A stretch of DNA of 64,000 bases, taken from Candidatus Puniceispirillum sp. GTDB lineage: Bacteria > Pseudomonadota > Alphaproteobacteria > Puniceispirillales > Puniceispirillaceae. This document shows positions 34,615 through 43,319 of this stretch, in pieces. The DNA lies in contig JAOEUK010000008.1 in assembly GCA_028382965.1 (NCBI GenBank), positions 36,891 through 100,890 on the forward strand, read 5' to 3'. The notes under the pieces were generated by a model. The model ran no database searches. It saw only the letters and a program-made list of their open reading frames with translations, and was not told the DNA's origin. A program made the translations under genes and the position numbers. Numbering within the stretch: the stretch's first letter is position 1; each line of letters opens with the position of its first letter.

Positions 34615-36483
34615 ATGAACAAACACGCAATCCTTCTGTTTGCTGCCGCTAGCTTGATGATAGGGCCTAGTCTTTACGCTCAGGAAACATATGAGTTAAA
34701 CGAGATCGTTATTTCTGGCGGCAACACACCAATCTTGCGCAACGAACTTGCAACATCACACACTATAATAAGCAAACAAGAAATCGAGCAATCATCAAAC
34801 AAAAGTTTGAGTCATATTCTTCGAAACGTGCCCGGCCTTGCAGTAAGCAGCGCTGGAACTGCAACAACTCAAATTCGAATACGTGGTGGAGAAGGAAACC
34901 ATACCTTGGTTTTGATAGACGGTGTCGAGGCAACAGGAGGTGATGGTGAATACTTTTTATCAGGCCTCTCAACATCTAATGTTGAAAGAATAGAGATAAT
35001 GCGAGGACCGCAAACTGTTTTCTTTGGACCAGCTGCGTCCTCTGGAGTTATAAACATTATTACAACAGCTCCCTCAAAGAATGAATATAGCACTGCAATT
35101 TTGGGAACAGGGAAATCTGATCGTGCAGAATTTCTAAAAAGCTTCCTAATTGGTAAAACTCAAAACCTAATAAGCTTTAGTCATGAAAGGGATAACGGCC
35201 ACGATTATTCATACAGCAACGGCGATAAAGATGGATTTGAAAGGGAAACCCTTCAATGGAAAATGCACACCCAAACGGATACGGGAACAGATATAAAACT
35301 TAACATTCGCTCAGCCAATGAAGAATATGACTATGATGACACTGTTTCATGGCCGGTAAGCGCAACTTCTCATCTTGATTATTTGGTTGACTCTAATGAT
35401 CAAGGGAAAAGAAATGAAAAACAACTTTCAATACGACTAAAAAAATCTTTTACTTCTGGGCGGTCAGCACACGAGGTTGGTTATAGAGAAACGCGCTACA
35501 GCAGTTCAACAACAGCAAGAGGAAAAACAAGTGACAACAACAAAAAGAGTGTGAAATACCATTACCAAAAAGCATTAGATAAAAATCAGCTTTCTGCTTC
35601 CAAGACACTTGGTTCATTTATACTTGAAGGAACTGACGATAAAAATATTTTAACTCCAGAACATCAACGCACCGCCAGTGCACACGCATATGAGTTAAGG
35701 CATAAATTCAAAAACTCAACTGCGGTTCAATTTGGACTTCGATCTGAGAGTAGCAACAAATACGCTACAGCCAACACTTGGAAAATTGGCGTGTCAAAAC
35801 CACTCAGAAACCAAAATAGTACAATTTCATTTGATGCAGGCACTGGAGTTGTTAACCCAACCTATTGCGAGATTTATGGCGGTACTGCATGTTTTGGATC
35901 CAAAGGCAATTCAAATATCAAACCAGAAAAAAACACTAGTTACACGATTGGATTAAATCAAAAGTTAAACACTTTTGATGGGGTGTTTTCCCTCGCAATA
36001 TTTAAGGAAACATTAACTGATGAAATTACCGCTGGACCTGCCCCTAATTTTTATCCAACTAACGCAGTGGGCAAAAGCAACAGACACGGCACAGAAATTA
36101 GCCTAGACATATATCCGACTGAAAAGATATTCATAAAGACTAACTACACCTATTTGATTTCAAGAGATGCAAACAAAAATATTGAAGTTAGGCGTCCAAG
36201 GCACATTCTGGATCTTATTGGACGATACCAGTTTAGTAATAACATTAACTTTGCAGAAATAGCACTGAAGCATGTTGCAAATAACATGGACTCGTATCCG
36301 GTAAACTGGGCTGCAAAAAAAATGCCTGACTATACCACGGTTAACATAAAGACAGGACTTGAAATAAAAAACATTGCCTTCAACACCGAGGTATCCAATT
36401 TATTTGACGTAAATAATTCTGACGTTTGGGGTTATAGAAACCCTGGTCGTTCAATATTTTTTACAGCTAAGAAAACTTGGTGA
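34615..36483 (+). CDS. btuB: TonB-dependent outer-membrane receptor, probable BtuB
   Basis: Outer-membrane importer for cobalamin. 622 residues from MNKHAILLFAAASLM, with a signal peptide ending near LYAQE. A TonB box-like NEIVISGG follows, then the plug ([20 protein letters not shown] and MRGPQTVFFGPAASSGVINI), then a 22-strand-type barrel ending in SIFFTAKKTW with a terminal aromatic residue, as needed for BAM insertion. An ATG five codons upstream is an alternative start. Substrate assignment rests on the cobalamin riboswitch and the neighbouring ABC genes, since receptor sequence alone cannot separate B12 from siderophores. Confidence 0.9.
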   Translation: MNKHAILLFAAASLMIGPSLYAQETYELNEIVISGGNTPILRNELATSHTIISKQEIEQSSNKSLSHILRNVPGLAVSSAGTATTQIRIRGGEGNHTLVLIDGVEATGGDGEYFLSGLSTSNVERIEIMRGPQTVFFGPAASSGVINIITTAPSKNEYSTAILGTGKSDRAEFLKSFLIGKTQNLISFSHERDNGHDYSYSNGDKDGFERETLQWKMHTQTDTGTDIKLNIRSANEEYDYDDTVSWPVSATSHLDYLVDSNDQGKRNEKQLSIRLKKSFTSGRSAHEVGYRETRYSSSTTARGKTSDNNKKSVKYHYQKALDKNQLSASKTLGSFILEGTDDKNILTPEHQRTASAHAYELRHKFKNSTAVQFGLRSESSNKYATANTWKIGVSKPLRNQNSTISFDAGTGVVNPTYCEIYGGTACFGSKGNSNIKPEKNTSYTIGLNQKLNTFDGVFSLAIFKETLTDEITAGPAPNFYPTNAVGKSNRHGTEISLDIYPTEKIFIKTNYTYLISRDANKNIEVRRPRHILDLIGRYQFSNNINFAEIALKHVANNMDSYPVNWAAKKMPDYTTVNIKTGLEIKNIAFNTEVSNLFDVNNSDVWGYRNPGRSIFFTAKKTW

Positions 36484-36516
36484 AGACTGTCCCTCTAAAA
36501 AGGCAGTCAACATGCA

Positions 36517-37410
36517 ATGCAGAAAAACATGATGCCAAAACTTAAACTAAAAAAAATATTTTCATTATTTTTGGTGTTTAGCCTATTAAAAATAGGCTCA
36601 TCATTAGCGGCTAATGGATCAAAAAATATCACTGATTTCAATCAGCGTATTGTGTCTACTAATCTTTGCATAGACTCACTAGTTATTGCTTTAGTTGGTA
36701 GAAAAGGCGTTGTTGCCGTTTCATCCGTCGCAGGTGACAGCCGTTATTCACTAATAGCTAAAGAAGTGGCTGGAATTAAAAAAGTGAATTTTAACGCTGA
36801 ACAAGTTTACTCACTAAAACCCACAATTGTTCTTGCATCAAACTTTTCATCCCCAAAAACGCGTCACGCGATGTCAAAATTAGGCTTAAGGGTTATTCTC
36901 GTTGACTATGCAAGGTCAATAGACGAGATAGCAAAAAACTTAGTTCACCTTGGGTACCTTTTAAATGCTTCTGGAAAAGCAAAAGATCTAATTGAAACGC
37001 TTAGGAACATTGAGTTCAGCGCAGACAAGTCACAGGGCTTAATGGCAATACAGTACTCAGAAAACAGATATGTTAATGGACAAAACTCTCTTATTAGGGA
37101 TGTGTTTCAGAGATCAGGATTTGGAGAAAAAAACAGTCTGATTCAAGCACAGGGGGGTCGTTTTTTGCCTTCGGAATTCGTTATAAAAGCAAAGCCTGAT
37201 TTACTTTTGCTTGATGAAAACAAAAATCAACAAATTCATTTTCAAAATCCAAACTATCATAGCTCATTATACAAAACACTAGGATCAACAATGGTAACAC
37301 ATATTAAACAGAAATACTGGTCATGTGGTACTCCCAAAATCATTGATTTAATACAGCAGCTACTTCAGCATCATGCACAAATTCTTGAGGCAAAAAAAAT
37401 TGCTCAGTAA
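36517..37410 (+). CDS. btuF: Periplasmic cobalamin-binding protein (BtuF-like)
   Basis: Class III (FecB/BtuF-type) substrate-binding protein of the ABC importer. 297 residues with an N-terminal signal peptide (KKIFSLFLVFSLLKIGSSLA). The first lobe has RIVSTNLCIDSLVIALVG and the SLKPTIVLAS segment, followed by a long linking helix and second lobe. Overlaps btuC by 38 bases and lies between receptor and permease genes. The name is based on operon context; an iron-chelate binding role would look similar. Confidence 0.85.
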   Translation: MQKNMMPKLKLKKIFSLFLVFSLLKIGSSLAANGSKNITDFNQRIVSTNLCIDSLVIALVGRKGVVAVSSVAGDSRYSLIAKEVAGIKKVNFNAEQVYSLKPTIVLASNFSSPKTRHAMSKLGLRVILVDYARSIDEIAKNLVHLGYLLNASGKAKDLIETLRNIEFSADKSQGLMAIQYSENRYVNGQNSLIRDVFQRSGFGEKNSLIQAQGGRFLPSEFVIKAKPDLLLLDENKNQQIHFQNPNYHSSLYKTLGSTMVTHIKQKYWSCGTPKIIDLIQQLLQHHAQILEAKKIAQ

Positions 37411-38383
37411 AAAATTCGTGGCTTACAGCATTGTCTCATTGCTTGCACTTTTCTCATTCCTTTCTTTAAGGATTGGGTATGTAAATATTGATTTCTTTTC
37501 AGCCATAATGAACGGAATTTCTGGGCAAAAAACAACCGACACAATAATCCTCTTTGAATTACGGTTGCCACGGACTTTAATGTGTTTAATTGTAGGGGCA
37601 GGCCTCGGTTTGGCAGGAGCCGCACTACAAGGTTATCTGCGCAATCCTTTAGCTGAACCAAGCATCGTGGGGATAAGCTCATCTGCAGCATTAGGGGCTG
37701 TTCTGTGTATTGGTCTTGGCATAAACACTATTAGTTTTTTTTATACACCTATTTTTGCACTCTCCTTTGCAATGGTGGCTTGTTTAATTTTAATTAAATT
37801 AACTCAAAACACTGTCAGCAGGCATAGTGTTATTCTTATTGGAGTTGGAATATCTGCGCTTTCAGGGTCATTAACCACACTTATATTGAGCCTTTCCGAC
37901 AATCCTTTTGCTATCAACGAAATTGTTTTTTGGATGCTCGGTTCAGTTACAGATGTGTCGTATTTTCATGTTTTATTAGCAGGTCCGATGGTCCTAGTTG
38001 GCTCTGTTTTCCTTCTAAGATGCGCTTCCGACTTAAATCTACTCTCCCTAGGTGAGGAAACAGCAAGTTCAACTGGAGTCAATATTGGCAGACTTCGTTT
38101 AAATATACTTTTTGGTACAGCGCTTATAGTGGGCGGAACAACCTCGGTTACTGGCATTGTTGGTTTTGTTGGCCTTGTCACTCCCCACATGGTTAGGCCA
38201 TTTGTAAATTACGAGCCTAAAAAAACTCTTATTTGGACGCCACCAATAGCGGCCCTTCTCATCTTAGTTTCAGATATTGCTATACGCATATTACCAACCA
38301 CTGGAGAGATAAAATTAGGTGTGTTAACGGCATTATTAGGTACACCCTTCTTTCTTTACCTAATAGGTCAGCAACGAGATTAA
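37373..38383 (+). CDS. btuC: ABC transporter permease, BtuC/FecCD family
   Basis: Inner-membrane permease of the B12 importer; 336 residues with about ten membrane helices. FecCD hallmarks include LRLPRTLMCLIVGAGLGLAG (residues ~57-77), QGYLRNPLAEPSIVGISS, and near the C-terminus VGFVGLVTPHMVRPF, the segment that contacts the ATPase. The N-terminus overlaps btuF by 38 bases; a later start is possible but the basic RQKKLLSKKF leader before helix 1 is plausible. Confidence 0.9.
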   Translation: MHKFLRQKKLLSKKFVAYSIVSLLALFSFLSLRIGYVNIDFFSAIMNGISGQKTTDTIILFELRLPRTLMCLIVGAGLGLAGAALQGYLRNPLAEPSIVGISSSAALGAVLCIGLGINTISFFYTPIFALSFAMVACLILIKLTQNTVSRHSVILIGVGISALSGSLTTLILSLSDNPFAINEIVFWMLGSVTDVSYFHVLLAGPMVLVGSVFLLRCASDLNLLSLGEETASSTGVNIGRLRLNILFGTALIVGGTTSVTGIVGFVGLVTPHMVRPFVNYEPKKTLIWTPPIAALLILVSDIAIRILPTTGEIKLGVLTALLGTPFFLYLIGQQRD

Positions 38384-38384
38384 C

Positions 38385-39101
38385 ATGAGCCACGCAATTA
38401 TAACTTCTGATATAAGTGTCCAGATTCAGGGAAAAACAATCCTTCACCCAACTTCCATTTCAATCAAAAAAGGAGAAAATGTAGGAATCATTGGGAGAAA
38501 TGGTGCTGGAAAATCAACATTTATGAAAGCAATGCTCGGTTTAATAGCGCATAGCGGAGGATCTAACCTTTCATCAAAAACTTTGTCTGATCGGGTTCGG
38601 CTTGCCTCCTGGGTTCCACAAGACAGAGAATTGGTTTGGGACATCAAAGTGGAGACATTACTTCAGTTTACCATTGAAAAAGTTAAGGAAACAGAAAACT
38701 TTAAAGCAATTAAGAAGTTTATAGATACCAAAGACGCTTTATCCATAACCGGAACCTTAAAGTTAGCAAACGCTCGGATAAAGTCTCTTTCAGGTGGGGA
38801 GTTAACATCAGTATTGATTGCACGGGCCCTTGTGCAGCAAACTTCCATCATTTTTCTTGATGAGCCATTAGCCAGCCTTGACCCAATTCAAAAAAGAACC
38901 ATTCTCGAAGTATTACAGGAAATGTCCCAATCGGGAAAAACCATAATTTCATCTTTGCATGACATCGAACTCGGTAAGGAGTACTTTTCAAAGTATATTG
39001 CTATGAGAGAAGGTTCTGTTATTTGTGAAGGTACTCCGCTTCAAATTCTTAAAAAGAAACAATTTGATAAAATCTTTGTAGAGAAAAATAGTGTTTGTTA
39101 A
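38385..39101 (+). CDS. btuD: ABC transporter ATPase, BtuD-like
   Basis: Cytoplasmic ATPase powering corrinoid import. 238 residues: Walker A GRNGAGKST, a signature written as LSGGELTSVLIARALV, Walker B SIIFLDEPLASLD and a switch histidine in SSLHDIE. Begins two bases after the btuC stop and overlaps the next gene by 11 bases. Confidence 0.92.
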   Translation: MSHAIITSDISVQIQGKTILHPTSISIKKGENVGIIGRNGAGKSTFMKAMLGLIAHSGGSNLSSKTLSDRVRLASWVPQDRELVWDIKVETLLQFTIEKVKETENFKAIKKFIDTKDALSITGTLKLANARIKSLSGGELTSVLIARALVQQTSIIFLDEPLASLDPIQKRTILEVLQEMSQSGKTIISSLHDIELGKEYFSKYIAMREGSVICEGTPLQILKKKQFDKIFVEKNSVC

Positions 39102-40071
39102 CGATTCATCAAAAAACAACAAAAAAGCCTTAGGTTGGCTTGCCTCAGTAGTACTTCATGCCTTGGTCATAATGCTATTTCTAAACATTAACTATTTGTC
39201 AGGACCCATTGATAAAAAAGAACTTACTGAAATTAATTTTGTAACGGAACTACAAGTTTTGGAAAAAAAAGAGCCAAAAAAACATATAGCAAGAACTAAA
39301 CGCGAAAAAGAACCCATAGCGGACACCAGTAGACAAGAAATCACGCGTACGCCAGCCCTAGTACTAGGTAACCAAATAACCTCCACACAGATTAAGATAG
39401 AAAAACCAAAACGTAACTCTAAAAAAAAGCAAATCAAAACTCAAAAACTACGAAAAACCACGAAGTCTGCGTTCTTGACTCCACCAATACCAAAATCGAA
39501 ACCTTCACCTCCCGTAATAGAATATGTTTCAGCAGGCGCCACTCCTTACATCGATAAGGATCCTTTAGCTGAGCTACAAAAGACAAACATTAGGTCAATT
39601 GAAAAACAACAGATCTCGAAAAAAAAGAATATCTCCGATTTAAATGCTAAAGAACCTCCTTTATACTCCAAAAACAAACGTGGTCCACAAACCCCCTCAA
39701 AAAGTAATTCAAAGAAAAGGATTTTATCACAGAATATTAGCAAAAAAAAAGAAACCAAAACTTCAGTGAGTGTTGCATCTATGTCGGTTGTTGATAAAAA
39801 TATGCTTCTTAAGACTTGGGGGGGTGCTGTGCGCAACAGTATGGTGGATCGAACTCGCAATCTAAAGTTAAATGAGAGCATAAAAATCGCGCTGAAAATT
39901 AATACGAATGGTAACCTTATGAATATTATGATTCTAAATAAAAATGATAATGAGGCTGTTTTGCAAGATCTCGTTAAAGCAATTAAGACTCACGGCTCAT
40001 TTCCAAAAGCTCCCAAAAAACTTAAGTTGGACTTTGTAACCTTTCCAGTAAACCTAAGGGCCAACAATTAG
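39091..40071 (+). CDS. TonB-like energy transducer dedicated to the B12 operon
   Basis: 326 residues from a GTG start that overlaps btuD by 11 bases. N-terminal membrane anchor (WLASVVLHALVIMLFLNI, ~16-34), a very long Lys/Pro-rich periplasmic middle region (~45-240), and a C-terminal TonB-type domain: LKINTNGNLMNIMILNKND followed by an amphipathic helix and SFPKAPKKL. The anchor retains the His within SVVLHALV that is conserved in TonB for ExbB/D coupling. No ExbB/ExbD genes are present in the window. Sequence conservation of the C-terminal domain is weak, so I leave the symbol blank. Confidence 0.75.
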   Translation: MFVNDSSKNNKKALGWLASVVLHALVIMLFLNINYLSGPIDKKELTEINFVTELQVLEKKEPKKHIARTKREKEPIADTSRQEITRTPALVLGNQITSTQIKIEKPKRNSKKKQIKTQKLRKTTKSAFLTPPIPKSKPSPPVIEYVSAGATPYIDKDPLAELQKTNIRSIEKQQISKKKNISDLNAKEPPLYSKNKRGPQTPSKSNSKKRILSQNISKKKETKTSVSVASMSVVDKNMLLKTWGGAVRNSMVDRTRNLKLNESIKIALKINTNGNLMNIMILNKNDNEAVLQDLVKAIKTHGSFPKAPKKLKLDFVTFPVNLRANN

Positions 40072-40081
40072 AAGGCCAAGC

Positions 40082-40825
40082 ATGTCACATTTTCTTATTA
40101 CTGGTGCATCCTCTGGTATCGGTTCTGCGCTTGCCGAATGTTTGTTACGGACTGGGAATTCAGTGTCAGGAATTGCTCGTCGCAAAGACCGACTTACAGC
40201 GATGTCAGAACGATTTGATCAATTCTATGGCTACTCGACTGATGTTGCAGACGAAACAGGTATAAAAACAGCTATTCATAATGCTGTGGCAATATCTGGC
40301 CCCATTGACGTTGCTATTCTAAATGCAGGCATTTACCAACCTCAAAACGGTACCCATATAGAGCCACGAATCTACGCAAATCATATGGCTGTTAATTATC
40401 TTGGCGTAGTCAATGCGCTGGCAGCAATTGTTCCAGACATGGTGCAAGCTAGATGCGGTCAAATTGCCATCGTTTCATCTGTTGCTGGTTGGCGCGGCCT
40501 TCCAAAATCCGCTGCCTATGGGCCAACAAAAGCAGCTTTAATTTCATTAGCAGAATCATTGTATTTTGATCTTACGCCGAAGGGAATAAAACTCCAAATT
40601 ATCTGCCCAGGTTTTGTTGAAAGCGAAGCAACCTCAATCAATGATTTTGAAATGCCAGATCTAATCAGCACAGATATAGCGGCCAAACAAATTATTAGAG
40701 GTTTGGCCACAGATGTTTTTTCCATCAATTTCCCAAAATCGTTTACCCGCAAAATGGGATTTCTACGTTTATTACCTGACAAATTGTATTTTCATCTTAT
40801 TGGTAAAAAAACCGGCGCTTTTTAA
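40082..40825 (+). CDS. Short-chain dehydrogenase/reductase
   Basis: 247 residues, Rossmann fold: GASSGIGSALAE (7-18), NAGIYQPQN near 82 and the catalytic Ser plus YGPTKAA (Tyr and Lys) near 137-159. NAD(P) choice and substrate are not evident; Arg38/Arg39 after the second strand (IARRKDR) suggests NADPH. It starts 10 bases after the TonB-like gene but its neighbours downstream suggest it belongs functionally to the SnoaL/CFA/DUF1365/FAD set, where SDR genes of this type recur in light-response clusters. Confidence 0.85.
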   Translation: MSHFLITGASSGIGSALAECLLRTGNSVSGIARRKDRLTAMSERFDQFYGYSTDVADETGIKTAIHNAVAISGPIDVAILNAGIYQPQNGTHIEPRIYANHMAVNYLGVVNALAAIVPDMVQARCGQIAIVSSVAGWRGLPKSAAYGPTKAALISLAESLYFDLTPKGIKLQIICPGFVESEATSINDFEMPDLISTDIAAKQIIRGLATDVFSINFPKSFTRKMGFLRLLPDKLYFHLIGKKTGAF

Positions 40826-40852
40826 AAAACATTAAATCTAAAGGTAATCAAA

Positions 40853-41308
40853 ATGCCAAAGCAGTCTCACCCTGTAGATGATTATGTGTTAGCTTTTGCT
40901 ACCCTAAAACCAAACAATGCAGACGATCTTTATGATCTTGTTGCTAATGACGTATTCTTCACAGATCCCTTCAATGTTGTTCATGGAAAGGATGATTTTC
41001 GTCGCATCTTTGATCACATGTTTGAAACTTGTACTGACCCCCGATTTAGAATAAGTGACGTAGCCCATTCGGACAAAGCAAGCTATTTACGTTGGCAAAT
41101 GACAGGTAAGTTAAAAAGTTGGCCATATACAAATCTCTTATTTGACGGCATGACCGAAGTTCACGTGAACAAACAAGGGAAGATAACCAAGCATATTGAT
41201 CATTGGGACAGTGCTAGCCAGCTAATGCGGCATTTGCCAGTAATTGGTTCAATTATCCGACCAATATTGAAACTTTTTCAACTCAAGCCCGCCAGAAAAA
41301 CAAGCTAG
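40853..41308 (+). CDS. SnoaL/NTF2-like domain protein
   Basis: 151 residues of the NTF2-like alpha+beta-barrel superfamily: an N-terminal helix pair, then DLVANDVFFTDPFNVVHGKD near residue 25, FEVHVNKQGKITKHIDHWD-like strands near 105 (TEVHVNKQGKITKHIDHWD). No catalytic residues can be assigned with confidence. Follows the SDR by 27 bases. Homologous small NTF2-like proteins sit beside SDR, FAD, DUF1365 and CFA genes in other proteobacteria. Converges on the CFA-like gene with a 13-base gap. Confidence 0.75.
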   Translation: MPKQSHPVDDYVLAFATLKPNNADDLYDLVANDVFFTDPFNVVHGKDDFRRIFDHMFETCTDPRFRISDVAHSDKASYLRWQMTGKLKSWPYTNLLFDGMTEVHVNKQGKITKHIDHWDSASQLMRHLPVIGSIIRPILKLFQLKPARKTS

Positions 41309-41321
41309 CTAGCCTTTGTCA

Positions 41322-42515
41322 TCATTTATGCATTAATAGCATTTGCTTGACGTCAATAAGGCCGGATCGAAAGCCCCCTTCACAATAGGCAAGATACAAT
41401 TCCCACGTGCGCTTGAAACGATTGTCAAACTTTGGCTCACTGATTTGTGGCCAAGCCGCATTGAACCTTTGGCGCCATTGATCAAGAGTGCGCGCATAAT
41501 GACTAGCGTATCCACGCTCACTTACCAAAAGCAGCCCAGCGTCCTCTAGAGGACGCTGCAACATTGTTAACGAAGGTAACATTCCTCCTGGAAATATATA
41601 TCGTTGGATAAAGTCAGGCTGGCTTTCATAAGAATGATAAGCAGCATGATCAATCGTAATTGATTGAACTACTGCTCGACCACCTTTTCTCAAGACTTTT
41701 GAGACTGTTGAAAAGTAAGTTGCCCAATAGTCTCTTCCAACAGCTTCAAACATTTCAATTGAAACAACTTTGTCAAATTTTCCCTGCAGATCACGATAAT
41801 CCATAAGCCTCAAGTCAACTTTATCATTCAGCCCAGCCTCGTCAATCAAATTTTTGGCAAAGTCAAACTGTTCCCTAGAAATTGTAATAGCAGTAACATT
41901 TGCGCCAATCTCAGTTGCCATATATTTAGCAAAGCCTCCCCATCCACATCCAATTTCTAACACTTGATCATTAGGTTTAATGTCAGCTAGCTCTGTGAGG
42001 CGTTTGTATTTATTTAATTGGGCTGCAGTTAAATCATCATCATCCTCAGAGTCAAAAACTGCAGATGAATAGGCCATACTTGGGTCCAGCCAAGCCTGAT
42101 AAAAACTATTCCCCAAGTCATAATGCTGAGCAATATTTCTTTCCGACCCAGCTTTGTTATTACGCCGAAAATGGTGAAACAACCTTAATCCCCATTTACG
42201 CAAAAGACTGGTTTTAAGTTTTTCATCTAAATATTCATCATGCCGAGCTGCTAGTTCAATTAAATCAGGCAAACCACTGCTACTCAACTCTCCATCCATG
42301 AAGGCTTCACAAAAACCTATTTTACCATCATTCAAAATACGCTGAACCGCATATTTAGAATGAATTTGTAAATCAGCCTTTGGGCCAGGCAAGATGCCAG
42401 AAAAAATTTGCTGACACTGATCCGGCATGGTCAATGTTAACTCACCATATCGTAAATTTCCCAGAATGCTGAAAAGTAATTTATCCCGATGGTGTAAAAG
42501 TAATCTTGAAAACAT
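41322..42515 (-). CDS. Cyclopropane-fatty-acid synthase family methyltransferase
   Basis: 397 residues; SAM-dependent methyltransferase acting on unsaturated acyl chains of phospholipids. The SAM site VLEIGCGWGGF is at 185-195, NIAQHYDLGNSFYQAWLD near 127-144 is the CFA family block before it, and FDKVVSIEMFEAVG near 255 is the active-site region. N-terminal ~110 residues form the lipid-binding domain. Located 3 bases after DUF1365 and the FAD gene, the trio conserved in singlet-oxygen and light-responsive clusters; in Rhodobacter sphaeroides relatives were linked to methylated furan fatty acid synthesis, so simple cyclopropanation is not certain. Confidence 0.88.
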   Translation of the reverse strand: MFSRLLLHHRDKLLFSILGNLRYGELTLTMPDQCQQIFSGILPGPKADLQIHSKYAVQRILNDGKIGFCEAFMDGELSSSGLPDLIELAARHDEYLDEKLKTSLLRKWGLRLFHHFRRNNKAGSERNIAQHYDLGNSFYQAWLDPSMAYSSAVFDSEDDDDLTAAQLNKYKRLTELADIKPNDQVLEIGCGWGGFAKYMATEIGANVTAITISREQFDFAKNLIDEAGLNDKVDLRLMDYRDLQGKFDKVVSIEMFEAVGRDYWATYFSTVSKVLRKGGRAVVQSITIDHAAYHSYESQPDFIQRYIFPGGMLPSLTMLQRPLEDAGLLLVSERGYASHYARTLDQWRQRFNAAWPQISEPKFDNRFKRTWELYLAYCEGGFRSGLIDVKQMLLMHK

Positions 42516-42518
42516 TGA

Positions 42519-43319
42519 TCAATCAGCCTCATCATAATTTTTGGCACTTGACCAGTTCACGGGCGGGTCTGGCCTTTTGTAAAACGGTACCTTTTTAAGC
42601 CATAATTTTAAGGCTTCCAGATGGATAGATAAAATTGGCCTAAACGGCAACTGCATTGTTGATAAAAGTGAAAAAATCAAATTTTTATTATCCAATTTTT
42701 GCCGAGTTCCACGAAGTGTTGCGGTCAATGCAGGTTGCTCCGCAATAAAGTATCGCATGGCTAAATTTATTGATCCTTTGTCAACCTTTAACCCGAGCCT
42801 ATATACACCATCAATCGGGAAAAATGGCGAAACATGAAACACCTTATCTGCTTCTAAAGTTGCATTGTTGTGGGTTGGTTTGCCTATATAGGAATGCATA
42901 TCGCCAAAAGTATTGCGCACCTCATAAATATACAGAATATCAGTCCCAGCTTTATTCTTGGCTACATATACTGATACTGGACTAAATCCAGCACCAAGAA
43001 TACGAGGAAACGTAAGTAAACGAGTAGAGTCAACAAATTGTTCCGGCATCAACTCGTCCGCGATTTGACGTACATAACTACTAAGTGGCTTTAATGGGCC
43101 CTTAGACTTGAAATTGGGCCCATGATCTCGTTGGTGAAATCCAAGCAAATTAAATCGATCAACTGAAAACAGAAAACTTTGGCGGTCAGCAACCTCTAAC
43201 CTGTCAAGATCAATCCAAATTGAAAGCCCTCGCCTTCGCAGCACATGTGATGCAGGATGATGCTCGCCGCCATGTCGCATATGAAAAATATTAGAAACAA
43301 CAATGTCGCACACCGACAT
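42519..43319 (-). CDS. DUF1365 protein
   Basis: 266 residues from ATG at 43319 (MSVCDIVVSNIFHMRHG); the ATG shares one base with the upstream TGA stop. DUF1365 features are the N-terminal HMRHGGEHHPASHVL-like block, RILGAGFSPVSVYVAKN near 120, EVRNTFGDMHSYIG near 145 and KVFHVSPFFPIDGVYRL near 172. Biochemical function is unknown; the family is almost always next to an FAD amine-oxidase-like gene and a CFA-like gene, as here. Confidence 0.9.
   Translation of the reverse strand: MSVCDIVVSNIFHMRHGGEHHPASHVLRRRGLSIWIDLDRLEVADRQSFLFSVDRFNLLGFHQRDHGPNFKSKGPLKPLSSYVRQIADELMPEQFVDSTRLLTFPRILGAGFSPVSVYVAKNKAGTDILYIYEVRNTFGDMHSYIGKPTHNNATLEADKVFHVSPFFPIDGVYRLGLKVDKGSINLAMRYFIAEQPALTATLRGTRQKLDNKNLIFSLLSTMQLPFRPILSIHLEALKLWLKKVPFYKRPDPPVNWSSAKNYDEAD

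Noticed and set aside
34615..38383. Iron-siderophore rather than B12 transport
   Set aside because: The cobalamin riboswitch in the leader makes corrinoid transport much more likely, although the proteins alone are ambiguous.
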